A stretch of 64,000 nt of DNA from Strigamia acuminata (lineage: Eukaryota; Arthropoda; Chilopoda; Geophilomorpha; Linotaeniidae), in NCBI GenBank assembly GCA_949358305.1, contig OX442315.1, positions 19,618,427 to 19,682,426 of the forward strand, given 5' to 3'. The notes below the pieces were generated by a model. That model searched no databases and was not told the origin of the DNA. It saw only the letters and a list, made by a program, of their open reading frames with translations. Each line of letters starts with the position of its first letter. Within the stretch, counting starts at the first letter, position 1. The translations under genes were made by a program, and so were the position numbers. Below are positions 55,701 to 64,000 of this stretch, one piece after another.

Positions 55701-58529
55701 TCAACACATCAGTGACACTCTCATCTCTTAGAACTAGCGTGTTGGATTGCAGGTTTAAATCATATTAAGTTTTTTTTATTACCAACCAACACTTTATATT
55801 AAAGATGAATTGGACCACTTCCCTGGAATGAAATATAATCGTTTTCAAATTTTATCATTTATTTTTGTGTTGTTAAATAAAATATTTGAATCAAGCATTA
55901 AGCTATTAATCTGCTTAATGAATTAATTGACCCGCCCAGTATTAAAGGTAACCAACGAATTAAATACTTGTTAGGTTAATCTGATCTGGGCACAATCATC
56001 ATTAATGGTTTCACGGATAAAAGCAATTGCTAATTTAAAATCTTTATTGACAATTTGTGTATTTATATACATTTGAGACTTGACCAGAAGGTAGAATCGC
56101 GCTCTCATCAAAAATGAACGGCGGACGCGACAGTTGAAGCCAGTAAAGCAATCGCGACATTAGTTTGTGGTGGGAATGTAATCCGATTGCTTTCCGACTT
56201 TTCAATATTAGGTCTATTCTAGACTAGACGGGTCAGTATCATGCCAGCGTTTTTATTGCGTGTTTCTTTTTTTTGTTTTGTTTTTTTCTTCTTTCTTTTG
56301 TATTTAGCTTGGAAGAAAAAATTGTTTTTTAGTTTTGATTTTTTTATTGAATATAATATAAACTGTTGCTATGCGCGCGCTGCATGAATTGATTTATTTC
56401 TGCTCTCATGAAAATGAAAAGCGTGATAAGGAAATAAAATCCAAAAGCACTTAGTAAACAAACCAGAAAATTTCGTTCGTAAATTTTCGTTATGGTATTT
56501 CAGTCAGTTAAATATTTGTATTCAAATGCAAACGCGTTAATTTAACACTTGATAAATTATAAATGTAATGAGACATATACGAATGAAATTGAGCAGTGAG
56601 TCCCAGTTGGGTTTCGTGTGCCAGAACTGTTTTCTACCATTTATTATCATTTGTTTTTGTCAGGCTTTTGTTACTTTGGGAACAAAAATTGCACTCTAGG
56701 TTGGTCAATATTTGCTTCAAAAAGCCAATTTTTATGTCTATAGGGGAGGAGAGATTATTTCTCGAGCTAAATTCCTAAGCGAACAAAAATGCATAAAAAA
56801 TGTATTAATAACATTCGTGTGTTTGAGAAACTCATTTCAAATTTGAATTGATATTTACTTATTAAATATATATGTATAAGCTGAATAAGTCGTGGATACC
56901 TTGCGTGTGTTAATTTTCCAATTGATCAATATTTCATTTGTTTCGTCACCTTTATAATTACAATAACTACACTAGCAGTCACTAAATAAATAACAAATAA
57001 ATAAATCAAAATTTTTGTGTTATTAATGAATGTTTCACTATTGCAAACGATTCTGTCTGATGCTATTTGACTCGAAGATGAACCTCGGATATGGTTCGAA
57101 ACGTCACGTTCGTCACGCATCCTCTTGGATGAGCAAAACCAATCGTTTGCAATAGTGAAGTAGTTTAAGTAAATTAACAAATCAAATGAATAGAAATTCA
57201 GCAATCTGTTTATCTATATTCATGTTTTTGTAAGAAAAAGTTATTGACTGCTGTTTGTTATTATATGAATCACTATGGTATCGGCGACCTACACTTAAAG
57301 CTGGTAATCAGTATTTTTTACGGCTACAAGTGTGGTACAGAAAGAAAGAAATTTGACAATAATACAGTTATTTTTTTTTCTAAAAATCAATTTTTTGTGA
57401 ACTTTAAATTATTTTTTATACTGCGCATTAACATGTTCTTCAGCTTTGCAGGAAAACCAACTGTTGTTACTCAATAAAGTGGAGATTTTTACATAGGAAA
57501 TTGGAAATATGCTAAAAACGAGCAATTAGTTACTACATATAAAAAGAAAGAAAGCAATATTGATTTATTTTTAAATTTAAGATTAATGGTCTTGTTTGTT
57601 TTTTTATTTTTTTATTTGACAGCGCATTTATACCGTAATAAATTTTATTTATTTTTAACAGGAAAGCAACTCAATGAATCTTGTACGAAAAACGAACAAT
57701 GTTTACACTATAACAAGGGATCCCATTGTAAAAAAGAAACATCACTTTGCCAGTGTTCACAAAATCACAAATCTACACTCTATTCCAATGGAACATCATT
57801 TTGTAAAGGCAAGTTTTTTTCGTCTATTACTTTGCCCATTTTTTTGTTTAATACGTATCAAAGTGGCAGAAAATGTTATAAAAACTGCCTAATTATTTCC
57901 ATGTTTCAAATTCTGTCATAGTTATCATCAGTGAAACAAAACCACACCCACCCGAAGAGGCTAAAGTAGATGTCACAATGTTGGCGGTGCTTATTTCTTT
58001 GGCTGTTATGTTCATCATTATGTGCATAGTTCTCCGAATGTTTAGCAAGTAAATTACAATTAAATTGCGTCTTTAAATTTGTATTTATTTGGACATTTTG
58101 TATTTTACCAGAGCCCAATTCCGCGACCAACGTACAATATTTAACTCGCCTCGATTAATGAAAAAATCGTTGTCGAAGGCCCGCGCCGAACGTCGGTCTA
58201 GTCACGTCAGTTTGGGCTCGAGAGCAGGTTCGCGGGCGGGCTCTCGGCATGCAAGTATACAATCTGGATTAAACTTAGCAGGTGGTAGTCCTCGACCTTC
58301 TCTTAAAGGTATAAGGCCAAAAGCCATAAATAAACTCCTCACGTTTTGTTTATTGAACACAGGGAGCCGTGAATCTATTTCGTTACCTAACAGTAATTCT
58401 GTGAAACGCCTAGCAGCACCAATCGCTGAGGACGACGATGCTATAGGTGGATCTCGCAAGTTAGCTAAGGGTGAAGATTCGCCTCACGTAGCAATTAAAT
58501 TGTCCAACGAGAACATCGCATCTGTATAA
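49735..58529 (+). CDS. Single-pass membrane protein with EB-type Cys-rich ectodomain
   Basis: Exons: 49735-49855, 51413-51565, 57662-57808, 57922-58048, 58112-58308, 58363-58529. The 912 nt give 303 residues. Exon 1 encodes a signal peptide (MVVRWLLVIAGWVLLETRTL, then AAA) and was chosen because its phase-1 donor matches exon 2. Exons 2 and 3 each carry one module of the form SPCxxxxECxxxxxxVCxxxxxxCQC, as in EB/EGF-like domains of nematodes and arthropods: LDSPCSSNDEC...KKCQC and LNESCTKNEQC...SLCQC. Exon 4 has a membrane helix (MLAVLISLAVMFIIMCIVL, about residues 157-175). The cytoplasmic tail is basic and Ser-rich (RAERRSSHVS, GSRAGSRAGSRHAS), then acidic. Intron 3 starts with GC (GCAAGT) instead of GT. 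Function is not known; the layout suggests a surface receptor or adhesion protein. No named orthologue was recognised. Confidence 0.85.
49856..51412 (+). other. First intron of the EB-domain gene
   Basis: The 1.56-kb intron has a GTATGT donor and a CAATCTCAG acceptor. It is AT-rich with no gene or recognisable repeat. Confidence 0.7.
51566..52772 (+). other. Second intron of the EB-domain gene, part left of the DIRS element
   Basis: AT-rich intronic sequence after the GTAAGC donor. ORFs of about 60-86 codons here have no domain-like features. Nothing else was seen. Confidence 0.6.
52773..52920 (+). repeat. Left inverted terminal repeat of the DIRS-like element
   Basis: It matches the reverse complement of 55018-55135 over several blocks with small indels. 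The outermost part also matches, inverted, the left half of the internal complementary region (54841-54881). Confidence 0.75.
53013..54766 (+). pseudogene. Gag-like and truncated reverse-transcriptase remnant
   Basis: An ATG at 53013 opens a 90-codon Lys/Ser/Thr-rich stretch (MEKVANNNPHKKGRPSTSKT...). It continues in another frame as a basic then acidic segment (RLKAKLAKLSRAKS, ILSSDSDEDD, 53352-53574) and, after an apparent intron or indel, as SSATDAKKFHDRFPCPVIKV... (53648-53878). From about 54550 the reading is AVYPVNHCGGKI, then, across a frameshift at 54662, YRPITNLKPLNEFIFFNHFK. This corresponds to the KKDGGxRPxxNLKxLNxF start of DIRS-type RT palm domains. Stops and frameshifts separate the pieces; the catalytic Asp motif is not present. 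Confidence 0.65.
54841..54945 (+). repeat. Internal complementary region of the DIRS-like element
   Basis: The left half (CATAAGTTAACAACATTTAG) is complementary to the outer left end near 52778-52815. The right half (GAAGCAAAATTAAAATTATA, AATAAATGTTGTTAAC) is complementary to the outer right end near 55115-55175. In DIRS elements such a region templates circular-DNA closure during replication. Confidence 0.7.
55018..55190 (+). repeat. Right inverted terminal repeat of the DIRS-like element
   Basis: GACTGGGGATTGGCTCTTCT at 55031, then TTAGACAAGCCTTAAGTTAA and CAACATTTATTTGCCTAGTA. This is the reverse complement of the left end, extended by about 60 nt that pair with the internal complementary region instead. 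Confidence 0.75.
55191..57661 (+). other. Second intron of the EB-domain gene, part right of the DIRS element
   Basis: AT-rich sequence with no gene recognised. It contains a hairpin repeat at 57034-57159. The 77-codon ORF at 57244-57477 has no EB-type cysteine spacing and is not treated as an exon. Confidence 0.6.
57034..57159. repeat. Hairpin repeat with 19-bp perfect inverted ends
   Basis: TTCACTATTGCAAACGATT (57034-57052) is exactly mirrored by AATCGTTTGCAATAGTGAA (57141-57159) around an 88-nt loop. The loop contains GAAGATGAACC...GGTTCGAAACGTC, an ACC/GGT-paired stem followed by CGAAAC. This resembles the ribozyme-like motif seen at ends of Penelope-like elements, but the CUGAUGA core is imperfect. 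It is probably a small mobile-element relic. Confidence 0.55.
58309..58362 (+). other. 54-nt last intron of the EB gene, length divisible by three
   Basis: The GTATAAGG donor and pyrimidine-rich TTTGTTTATTGAACACAG acceptor look genuine. The 54 nt contain no in-frame stop, so retention would add 18 residues to the cytoplasmic tail. Spliced and unspliced forms are both translatable. Confidence 0.55.
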
Positions 58530-61500
58530 ATACTGTACATTTATTAACAAAACACGTGGTACTCATTGAGTTTTGTTTACCTAACCACTTATTAAGAGCT
58601 GAAAGTAAAAAGTTGCTTCAAACAATAGGCATTTCGAAAACAAAATAAAAATAAAGATGTCTCACAACATTTCCTTTGAGGTTGATGCCTACTTAGCAAC
58701 TACGCATTGAGTCAAATACCGCACACTAAACCGCTGCCTTGTGAGAATCTTTTGCCTTGCTTTTAATGCAAATTCTAATAATATGCTTGACAGGAAAACT
58801 AGGATACACCTTAACCCGATTACCATAAATTGTTTTACCTCGCTCCTTAAATGCAGTCAAACGTTAGAAAATGTAAATTAAATTTATATAGAGAGTCTTA
58901 ATATTAATATTAATACCAATCATATGGTATTTAGAAGTTGTTAAAATGTTAAAATGAAACGAAGCAAAAATTATTCAAATGTGTCTCCGAGTTTCCAGTT
59001 GCTATAACTTTTTACCTAGTGCTCATATTTAAGAATATCAGTTATCGAAAAGCTTTTTAACCCGGAGAGCCTAATTTTTCTCTGGAATTGCTCAAAACTT
59101 GTATCATTACTCAACATATTGACTTATGGTTGCCTTTCTTTATTCATTTTAATCCCCACATGACTTAACCACTTTTTCTGCAGATATTCATGCAAATTGC
59201 ATAACACACTCCTTTTCTGAGCAATTCAATTTTAAAAGTTTATATTACTACGTACAGTAAACTCAAGGTTAGATGGGAAAAAAAATACGACCTAGAAATG
59301 GAAGATGGAATATATTTTAAATAAGAATATAAAGTTAGGCTTTGTAGATGTCATGAATTTCTTCATGATATTCCACATAAATCGTTTAGAATATGGGAAT
59401 TTTTCTATCTAAAATTTGTAGACATACAGACTGTAGAATCTAGCATCCATCTTTAAATAACATGCCGTATTCTGTTTTAGGTATTACTTGTACTTTATGA
59501 CGCAATTTAAACATTTTGTGGGAGAAATAGATTAAAATGAAATTTAAGGTTTAGAAACAAAACAAACGAAGCTGTAACTATTACGATAAAATTTCATTTG
59601 GTTTTTCAATCTAAACATTTTAAGCATAAATTAATCAATTAATTCTATCTGCATAAAATTAAAAAATGGATATTTATGAAATATTATGCTATGAAATTTA
59701 AAGACTTCTATGCGAATTAGCAAAGAAAATGTATAAATTGTGATTTGAAATGGAGTATATTTACACTTTTTACCACTTTTATAAGCTTGCAACTTTTACT
59801 GTATTCTCCTACAGTACTGAAAAAATCAACAGCTCTTACTTGGAAAAATGTTTGTAAATTTTGAAATTTGTTATAATACTTGGTTATACTTTTGTCTTTC
59901 TCAAGAAAGCTCTTGCTTTCACCATTCGTTAGTCAGGTTTGGTTTAATTCTTAGATTTAGTTTGCAGGAAAGCTTTGTACATAACGGCATTAATAACATT
60001 CTCTATTAAAGAGTTATGGGGATAATTGAATTGGGTAAGTACCGTATGTTCGTATGTGACAAGGAATAAAAATCAAGTAAAATATGTTTCCACACAACTC
60101 TTTAATTTTTCTAACCTTTAACTTGTTTACCTAATGGGACCAGACGGCAGGAAAAAAATATATGAAGTAATTTTTTACTGCAAGAGTTTTGATATAATGT
60201 TGATTGTGATGTCCTGAGTTACTTTCCTTGTTATTTGTTTACTCCAATTTCCAAATTTTTATTCTCATTTTACTATACCGGTATGTGAATGATGTATTTT
60301 AATTGTTCATTTCTTACTATTAAATTGAGTCACACATAATTGCTTGACACTTCATATGCTTTTGATTTAATGTGTATTCTAATATCTTCTTCCATATTTC
60401 ATTTACAATTAAAATCTTGCATTTGAATTAAATGTGCTTTAATTTATTTTTTTAATTAAGAAATGTTTCAACTATTAACGATGAGAAATTCCAGACTAAC
60501 TTTATTTTTTGGCTTGTAACTGCCTGGCATCGTCACTGGTTGCTACACACCACTCAATGGCTCGTGTTATTGCTGATACACTAGAATTATGACCATCAGG
60601 CAGGGAGAATGAAGTTTGGTGAATCGGAGGTACAGTGGAAACGTAAACTATGGATGTTATTAAGAGGAGGAGTCATTTGACTGCTTTACACATCGAAAGG
60701 TGTGAACTAGAATTTAATCAACTCATTCATGCAATAGCAAGCTTAAATATTATAGAACAACAAATATACTAGTTAGTGTGGTGCTTATCAGTCAAGTTAT
60801 CTCAATTCTCAAGTGAAATACAGATACACGATTCAGACATGGCAACATCTGGTTTCAGTTGATTTTTTAAACTACTTCGTAGCGATTTATTTTTTTATTT
60901 TTTTATTTATTTATTTATCCCATTCCAAGATGACAAAAACGATTTGTAAATCCAACGAGGGGATATATTACAATCTCTTTTTATTCGAAGAGGATGATTG
61001 TTTCGGGAAATAAAACTATTTTATTTTACATTTTTATCATAAAATTGAACTAAAATTTGAATTCAGAGTGTGAAATAAATACCTAATCTGAAGAATTGAG
61101 CAGGAATTTATGACTTTTCAAAGTTAGGGGAAAGGAGACATGAAAACTGCTTTTATCATGTCTGTAACGGATCAATATTTTAATTTTGGCTCCATGCGTT
61201 AATATAAAACAGGACATTCTCAACTGATTTTTCTAAACGAATTTAAAAGACTAATTTTACGTTATGAGAACACGAGACAGCAAGAACTAGGGATTACAAT
61301 TACAATATTTTAACATTAATTAGGACATTCAAAAAGGTTTTGTGTACGTACCGTATTTGTTTTTGTTTTCAGATTGTTTTAAGATTTGTAGTGTTTTTAG
61401 ACTATTTTTTAATCAATATATTTTTGTATGTGTTTACAATTAACTTAAGTACGGTATATTATCAGAACTTGTACATTCTCTTACATTGTGCAGGCCTTTA

Positions 61501-61921
61501 GCCAGCTAGACTGTCGCAAATTCAAGTCTTTGGATTTGAAAACAAATTAGAAAATACAAAAATTGATGTGGGTGAGTGTTGCTTCAGCAGGTTAGGTTTT
61601 GATTGCATCACAATACATGCACTTAAGTATGTACCAAATCTCAACCCATCTTTTATCAAAAACATCAGACGATACTTTAATATACCGGTAACATGTTTTT
61701 AGCAAACACAGCAGCTCAGTCAGCAGTATATCTGACAACTTCACACATCAATTGCGTTATCTCTGAGACTTTAACACACAATTGACACAATAGCAAGGCT
61801 AAAAATTATCTGATAGTACTGCAAACAAGCATGTGTTTATCAATTGTGTAATCTCAAGTGAAATACAGCAACACGAATACAGGTGTTGAATCATACACAA
61901 GCGCAGCTATCTGCAATTGCT
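58530..61921. other. Region between the EB gene and the defensin-like gene
   Basis: Two AATAAA signals (58644-58649 and 58650-58655) probably end the EB transcript. The rest is AT-rich with no gene seen. Positions about 60730-60842 resemble 61786-61880 just upstream of the defensin-like promoter. A TTTATTTATTTATC run near 60895-60920 may be the reversed tail of a LINE copy. Confidence 0.5.
60731..60842 (+). repeat. Diverged copy of the defensin-like gene upstream region
   Basis: GCAATAGCAAGCTTAAATAT ... CTCAAGTGAAATACAGATAC here parallels CACAATAGCAAGGCTAAAAA ... TCTCAAGTGAAATACAGCAA at about 61786-61880. Order and spacing are similar. No TATA box or coding exon follows this copy, suggesting a decayed tandem duplicate of the promoter or gene. 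Confidence 0.45.
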
Positions 61922-61957
61922 TATAAAATAAGTCGAAACTCAATTCAAGTCATCAGT
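61922..61957 (+). promoter_or_regulatory. Core promoter of the defensin-like gene
   Basis: TATAAAA at 61922-61928 is followed by TCAGT (61953-61957), the arthropod initiator. Its A is 33 nt from the start of the TATA box. The ATG lies 55 nt further on. Spacing and motif pair are those of a focused, inducible-type promoter. Confidence 0.7.
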
Positions 61958-62009
61958 TCTTCTCGCAAGATTCTTTGTAACTACTTGAGTGCTCGTTCAG
62001 TCCTAGAAA

Positions 62010-62634
62010 ATGAAGTGTGTTATCCTCCTAGCTTGTTTTGTGTGTGCTGGTAAGTTAAAATTAAATTGTAACATCATAATTTTACAGATTTTAAATTTTA
62101 TTTTTCCTTTTAGCGTATGGTGATTTAATTTGTTTAATTGGTGGCAATTATGCCTGCAAAATCAACTGCATTGCCAGTGGTCTCCTTCACGGAGGCAAAT
62201 GCCACGAAGAATCTGGTGATTGTAAATGCATAACCGAAGAAGGAAAAGATGAAACTCCAAAACGTATGATTATTGGTTTTAATTTGTTTTGAGAAAGTTG
62301 TTCATTATTGGTTATTATTTCTATAGCAAAAACTGAGCTCATTTGTCTTTTGGGCGGTGATTTGGCTTGTGAAATTAATTGTTTGACATCTACGGGACAT
62401 TTTCTTGGACACTGTGACGAGAATAAGGATTGCATTTGCAAAGGAAGACCAAGCGACCCCGGTAAGAAGTAATTACTTGCTTTAGAAGTTTATATTTATT
62501 TATTTTTAATTTAAGCGGCCCGTTCTGATCTTGCCTGTGCTTATGGAGAGAAAACTTGTGACGCATTCTGCAAATTCACCAGTCACTCCAATGGAAAATG
62601 CAACGAAAATAAAGATTGCATATGTGAAAAATAA
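62010..62634 (+). CDS. Secreted protein of three tandem defensin-like CS-alpha-beta domains
   Basis: Exons: 62010-62049, 62114-62263, 62327-62461, 62516-62634. All three introns are phase 1. Exon 1 gives a signal peptide core (MKCVILLACFVCA). Exons 2, 3 and 4 each encode one six-cysteine module: C-x7-C-x3-C-x10-C-x6-C-x-C, then x7/x3/x10/x5/x1, then x6/x3/x9/x5/x1. This Cx3C...CxC spacing is the cysteine-stabilised alpha-beta fold of arthropod defensins, also used by some arthropod venom peptides. Modules 1 and 2 are close to each other (LICLIGG / LICLLGG; KINC / EINC); module 3 is more diverged. About 147 residues in total; short acidic linkers (EEGKDETPK, GRPSDPG) join the modules. An antimicrobial or immune role is likely by family; target and activity are unknown. 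Confidence 0.88.
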
Positions 62635-62665
62635 TTATTGTAAATTCAACTATTGATTGAATGTC

Positions 62666-62671
62666 AATAAA
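62666..62671 (+). terminator. Polyadenylation signal of the defensin-like gene
   Basis: AATAAA lies 32 nt after the stop codon, giving a very short 3' UTR. Confidence 0.7.
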
Positions 62672-63109
62672 AGAAAAAATGAATTTTAACAAATTGTTTT
62701 TATTTATTACTGTATATGTTGTCTTAAAAATGAAGCAAATTTAGCAAGGGTTCAGCGCTTATCCATACCATCTTAAACAAGCAAGTTTCAAATATGCCTC
62801 TGAATTTAAAATGCGGTGCCAAAATATCGCCTTGTCATTAAAAGTTCAAAATTTCTAATCATCTACCTTAAAAAAAGTATAGATTATTTGACAACAAATC
62901 GATTTTTTAAATGATACGTTATCATCCGATATCAGAGATAAATGGTGAATTTTATTGTTCTTAAGCATACGAAAATCTAGAGTTTTGGCAATAAATATGT
63001 ACCTGTTGAAAAGATGACAATTTCTTTTTTAAAAGTACTTTAAGGAGAACGTTTAAAATCATCAAACAAAATCTCAGAATGTTTTTCATGTTTTCAAAAA
63101 ATATTAATA

Positions 63110-63320
63110 AAGCAGTAAGAAAAATGATAAAATGAACATGAGATGAAATGCAACGAAGTGAAGAATGAAGATGAAGTAATAATGAAATGAGACAAAATGA
63201 TACTGAAGTAATAAAGAAATACCACGAAGTGACGATGAAGTGATAATGAAATGAGACGAAGTGATGATGAAAAATAAAATACCACGAAGTGATGTTGAAA
63301 TGCCACAAAGTGATAACCGC
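63110..63320. repeat. Degenerate purine-rich tandem repeat
   Basis: Irregular copies of a unit such as GACGAAGTGATGATGAAATA or CACGAAGTGATGTTGAAATG, with lengths varying between about 14 and 36 nt. Confidence 0.7.
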
Positions 63321-63623
63321 GCACGCAATAGCATTTTGAATTGGTTACTCGCACAGTTTACTCCATTTTATTTGTTTAAAATATAAAATGTTTCAGATAA
63401 ACATGTTAATATTATCGGTATTTTTTTTTAAAAAAAGCTGGAGTTAGTTTATTTTTTTTTAATTTAACATTTTTCATAATTAGACTAAAATAAAAAGCCA
63501 AAGTCATTTCTCATATGTGTTCTACTTATTTGCATTCACTTACATGTGTTATAAAATTAATTGTCATGAAACTGTGAGAAAAATTGTTTTTTAATAGCTA
63601 ATGTTAGACCAACTCCTGTGTAG

Positions 63624-63805
63624 TTAGCATTGATTATTCAACTTTTTAATTTCTGAAGCACCATGAAGATTTGAATTTTCATCCAGAATGGATCTCATCC
63701 ATAAAACCTGAAAAAAAAGTATATTGTCAAACGAATACGCCACATAACTAATATATCTTACCTCTCCCAGTTTGCTGCCTGTACCAGTCCGACACTGTTT
63801 CTCCC
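63624..63805 (-). CDS. Possible last two exons of an unidentified minus-strand gene
   Basis: A frame ending at a GTAAGA donor (exon end 63762) reads CRTGTGSKLGE. A TTTTTTTTCAG acceptor opens a final exon 63707-63624 that continues in phase 0 as VLWMRSILDENSNLHGASEI to a stop at 63624. Both splice sites are strong and the composition is protein-like. The start of the upstream exon is uncertain (about 63800) and alternative frames exist. No family was recognised; the rest of the gene would lie right of the window. Confidence 0.35.
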
Positions 63806-64000
63806 GATTGAAACATCAAACCAAAAAACGTAATTTTAATATAACTTTTATAATTTATACTCACATTTATCGATGGCAATTATGCTATTTTTTCTTAAAA
63901 GTTGTGATCTCAGCTAGCCCAAAATTTCTTGTGCAAACGGGGTATTAGGGAATGTTATTACGTCATAGCATGCTTAGCTGTTAGTGTTACCCATGCAGTA

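Larger units (their letters stand above)
62635..63623. other. 3' flank of the defensin-like gene
   Basis: Apart from the polyadenylation signal and the degenerate GAAGTGATGATGAAAT-type array at 63110-63320, nothing recognisable is present. ORFs on the minus strand across the array (Phe/His/Ser-rich) are repeat artefacts. Confidence 0.6.

Noticed and set aside
60890-60940. TTTATTTATTTATC run as a reversed LINE tail
   Set aside because: Only the simple tail is visible. The adjacent sequence has no recognisable LINE 3' end, so it was not annotated as an element.
63094-63354. Phe/His/Ser-rich minus-strand ORFs at the right end
   Set aside because: They come from translating the degenerate GAAGTGATGATGAAAT-type repeat.

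Overview
This window looks like nuclear DNA from an ecdysozoan animal, most likely an arthropod. It is AT-rich, has spliced genes with introns from about 50 bp to 16 kb, and carries many animal-type mobile elements. Two gene types point to Ecdysozoa: a gene for three tandem CS-alpha-beta (defensin-like) domains, and a membrane protein with an EB-type cysteine-rich ectodomain. The species cannot be named from the sequence. No tRNA, rRNA or CRISPR array was found.

Layout. Positions 1-9.7 kb form a repeat-rich stretch with no convincing host gene: inverted-repeat elements, MITEs, a 21-bp minisatellite and a reverse-oriented LINE tail. At 9679-14454 sits a complete Ty1/copia retrotransposon with two identical 216-bp LTRs, one open 1366-codon Gag-Pol frame, and a primer-binding site matching the anticodon arm of initiator tRNA-Met. 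From 18286 to 43350 (+) run nine exons encoding the C-terminal 476 residues or so of molybdenum cofactor sulfurase (MOCOS): the end of the aminotransferase domain plus the MOSC domain. The N-terminal exons were not found and are probably left of the window. One MOCOS intron is 16.1 kb.

MOCOS ends tail-to-tail with ZNF830 (minus, 46128-43519, eight exons, 317 aa), whose first intron is a textbook minor-spliceosome (U12) intron with AT-AA ends. ZNF830 and ORC2 (plus, 46548-48977, twelve exons, 536 aa) share a divergent promoter of about 420 bp. Next come a single-pass membrane protein with an EB-type ectodomain (plus, 49735-58529, six exons, 303 aa) and a secreted three-domain defensin-like peptide gene (plus, 62010-62634, four exons). 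The 6-kb second intron of the EB gene holds a decayed DIRS-type retrotransposon with inverted terminal repeats and an internal complementary region. Two small minus-strand exons at the right edge may be the 3' end of another gene.

The host genes do not form a single pathway. They are a Moco-maturation enzyme, a zinc-finger protein, a replication-origin subunit, an orphan receptor-like protein and a probable immune peptide. All exon models were assembled by eye from splice-site consensus, reading phase and remembered family conservation. The total CDS lengths of ZNF830, ORC2 and the EB gene are each exactly divisible by three.
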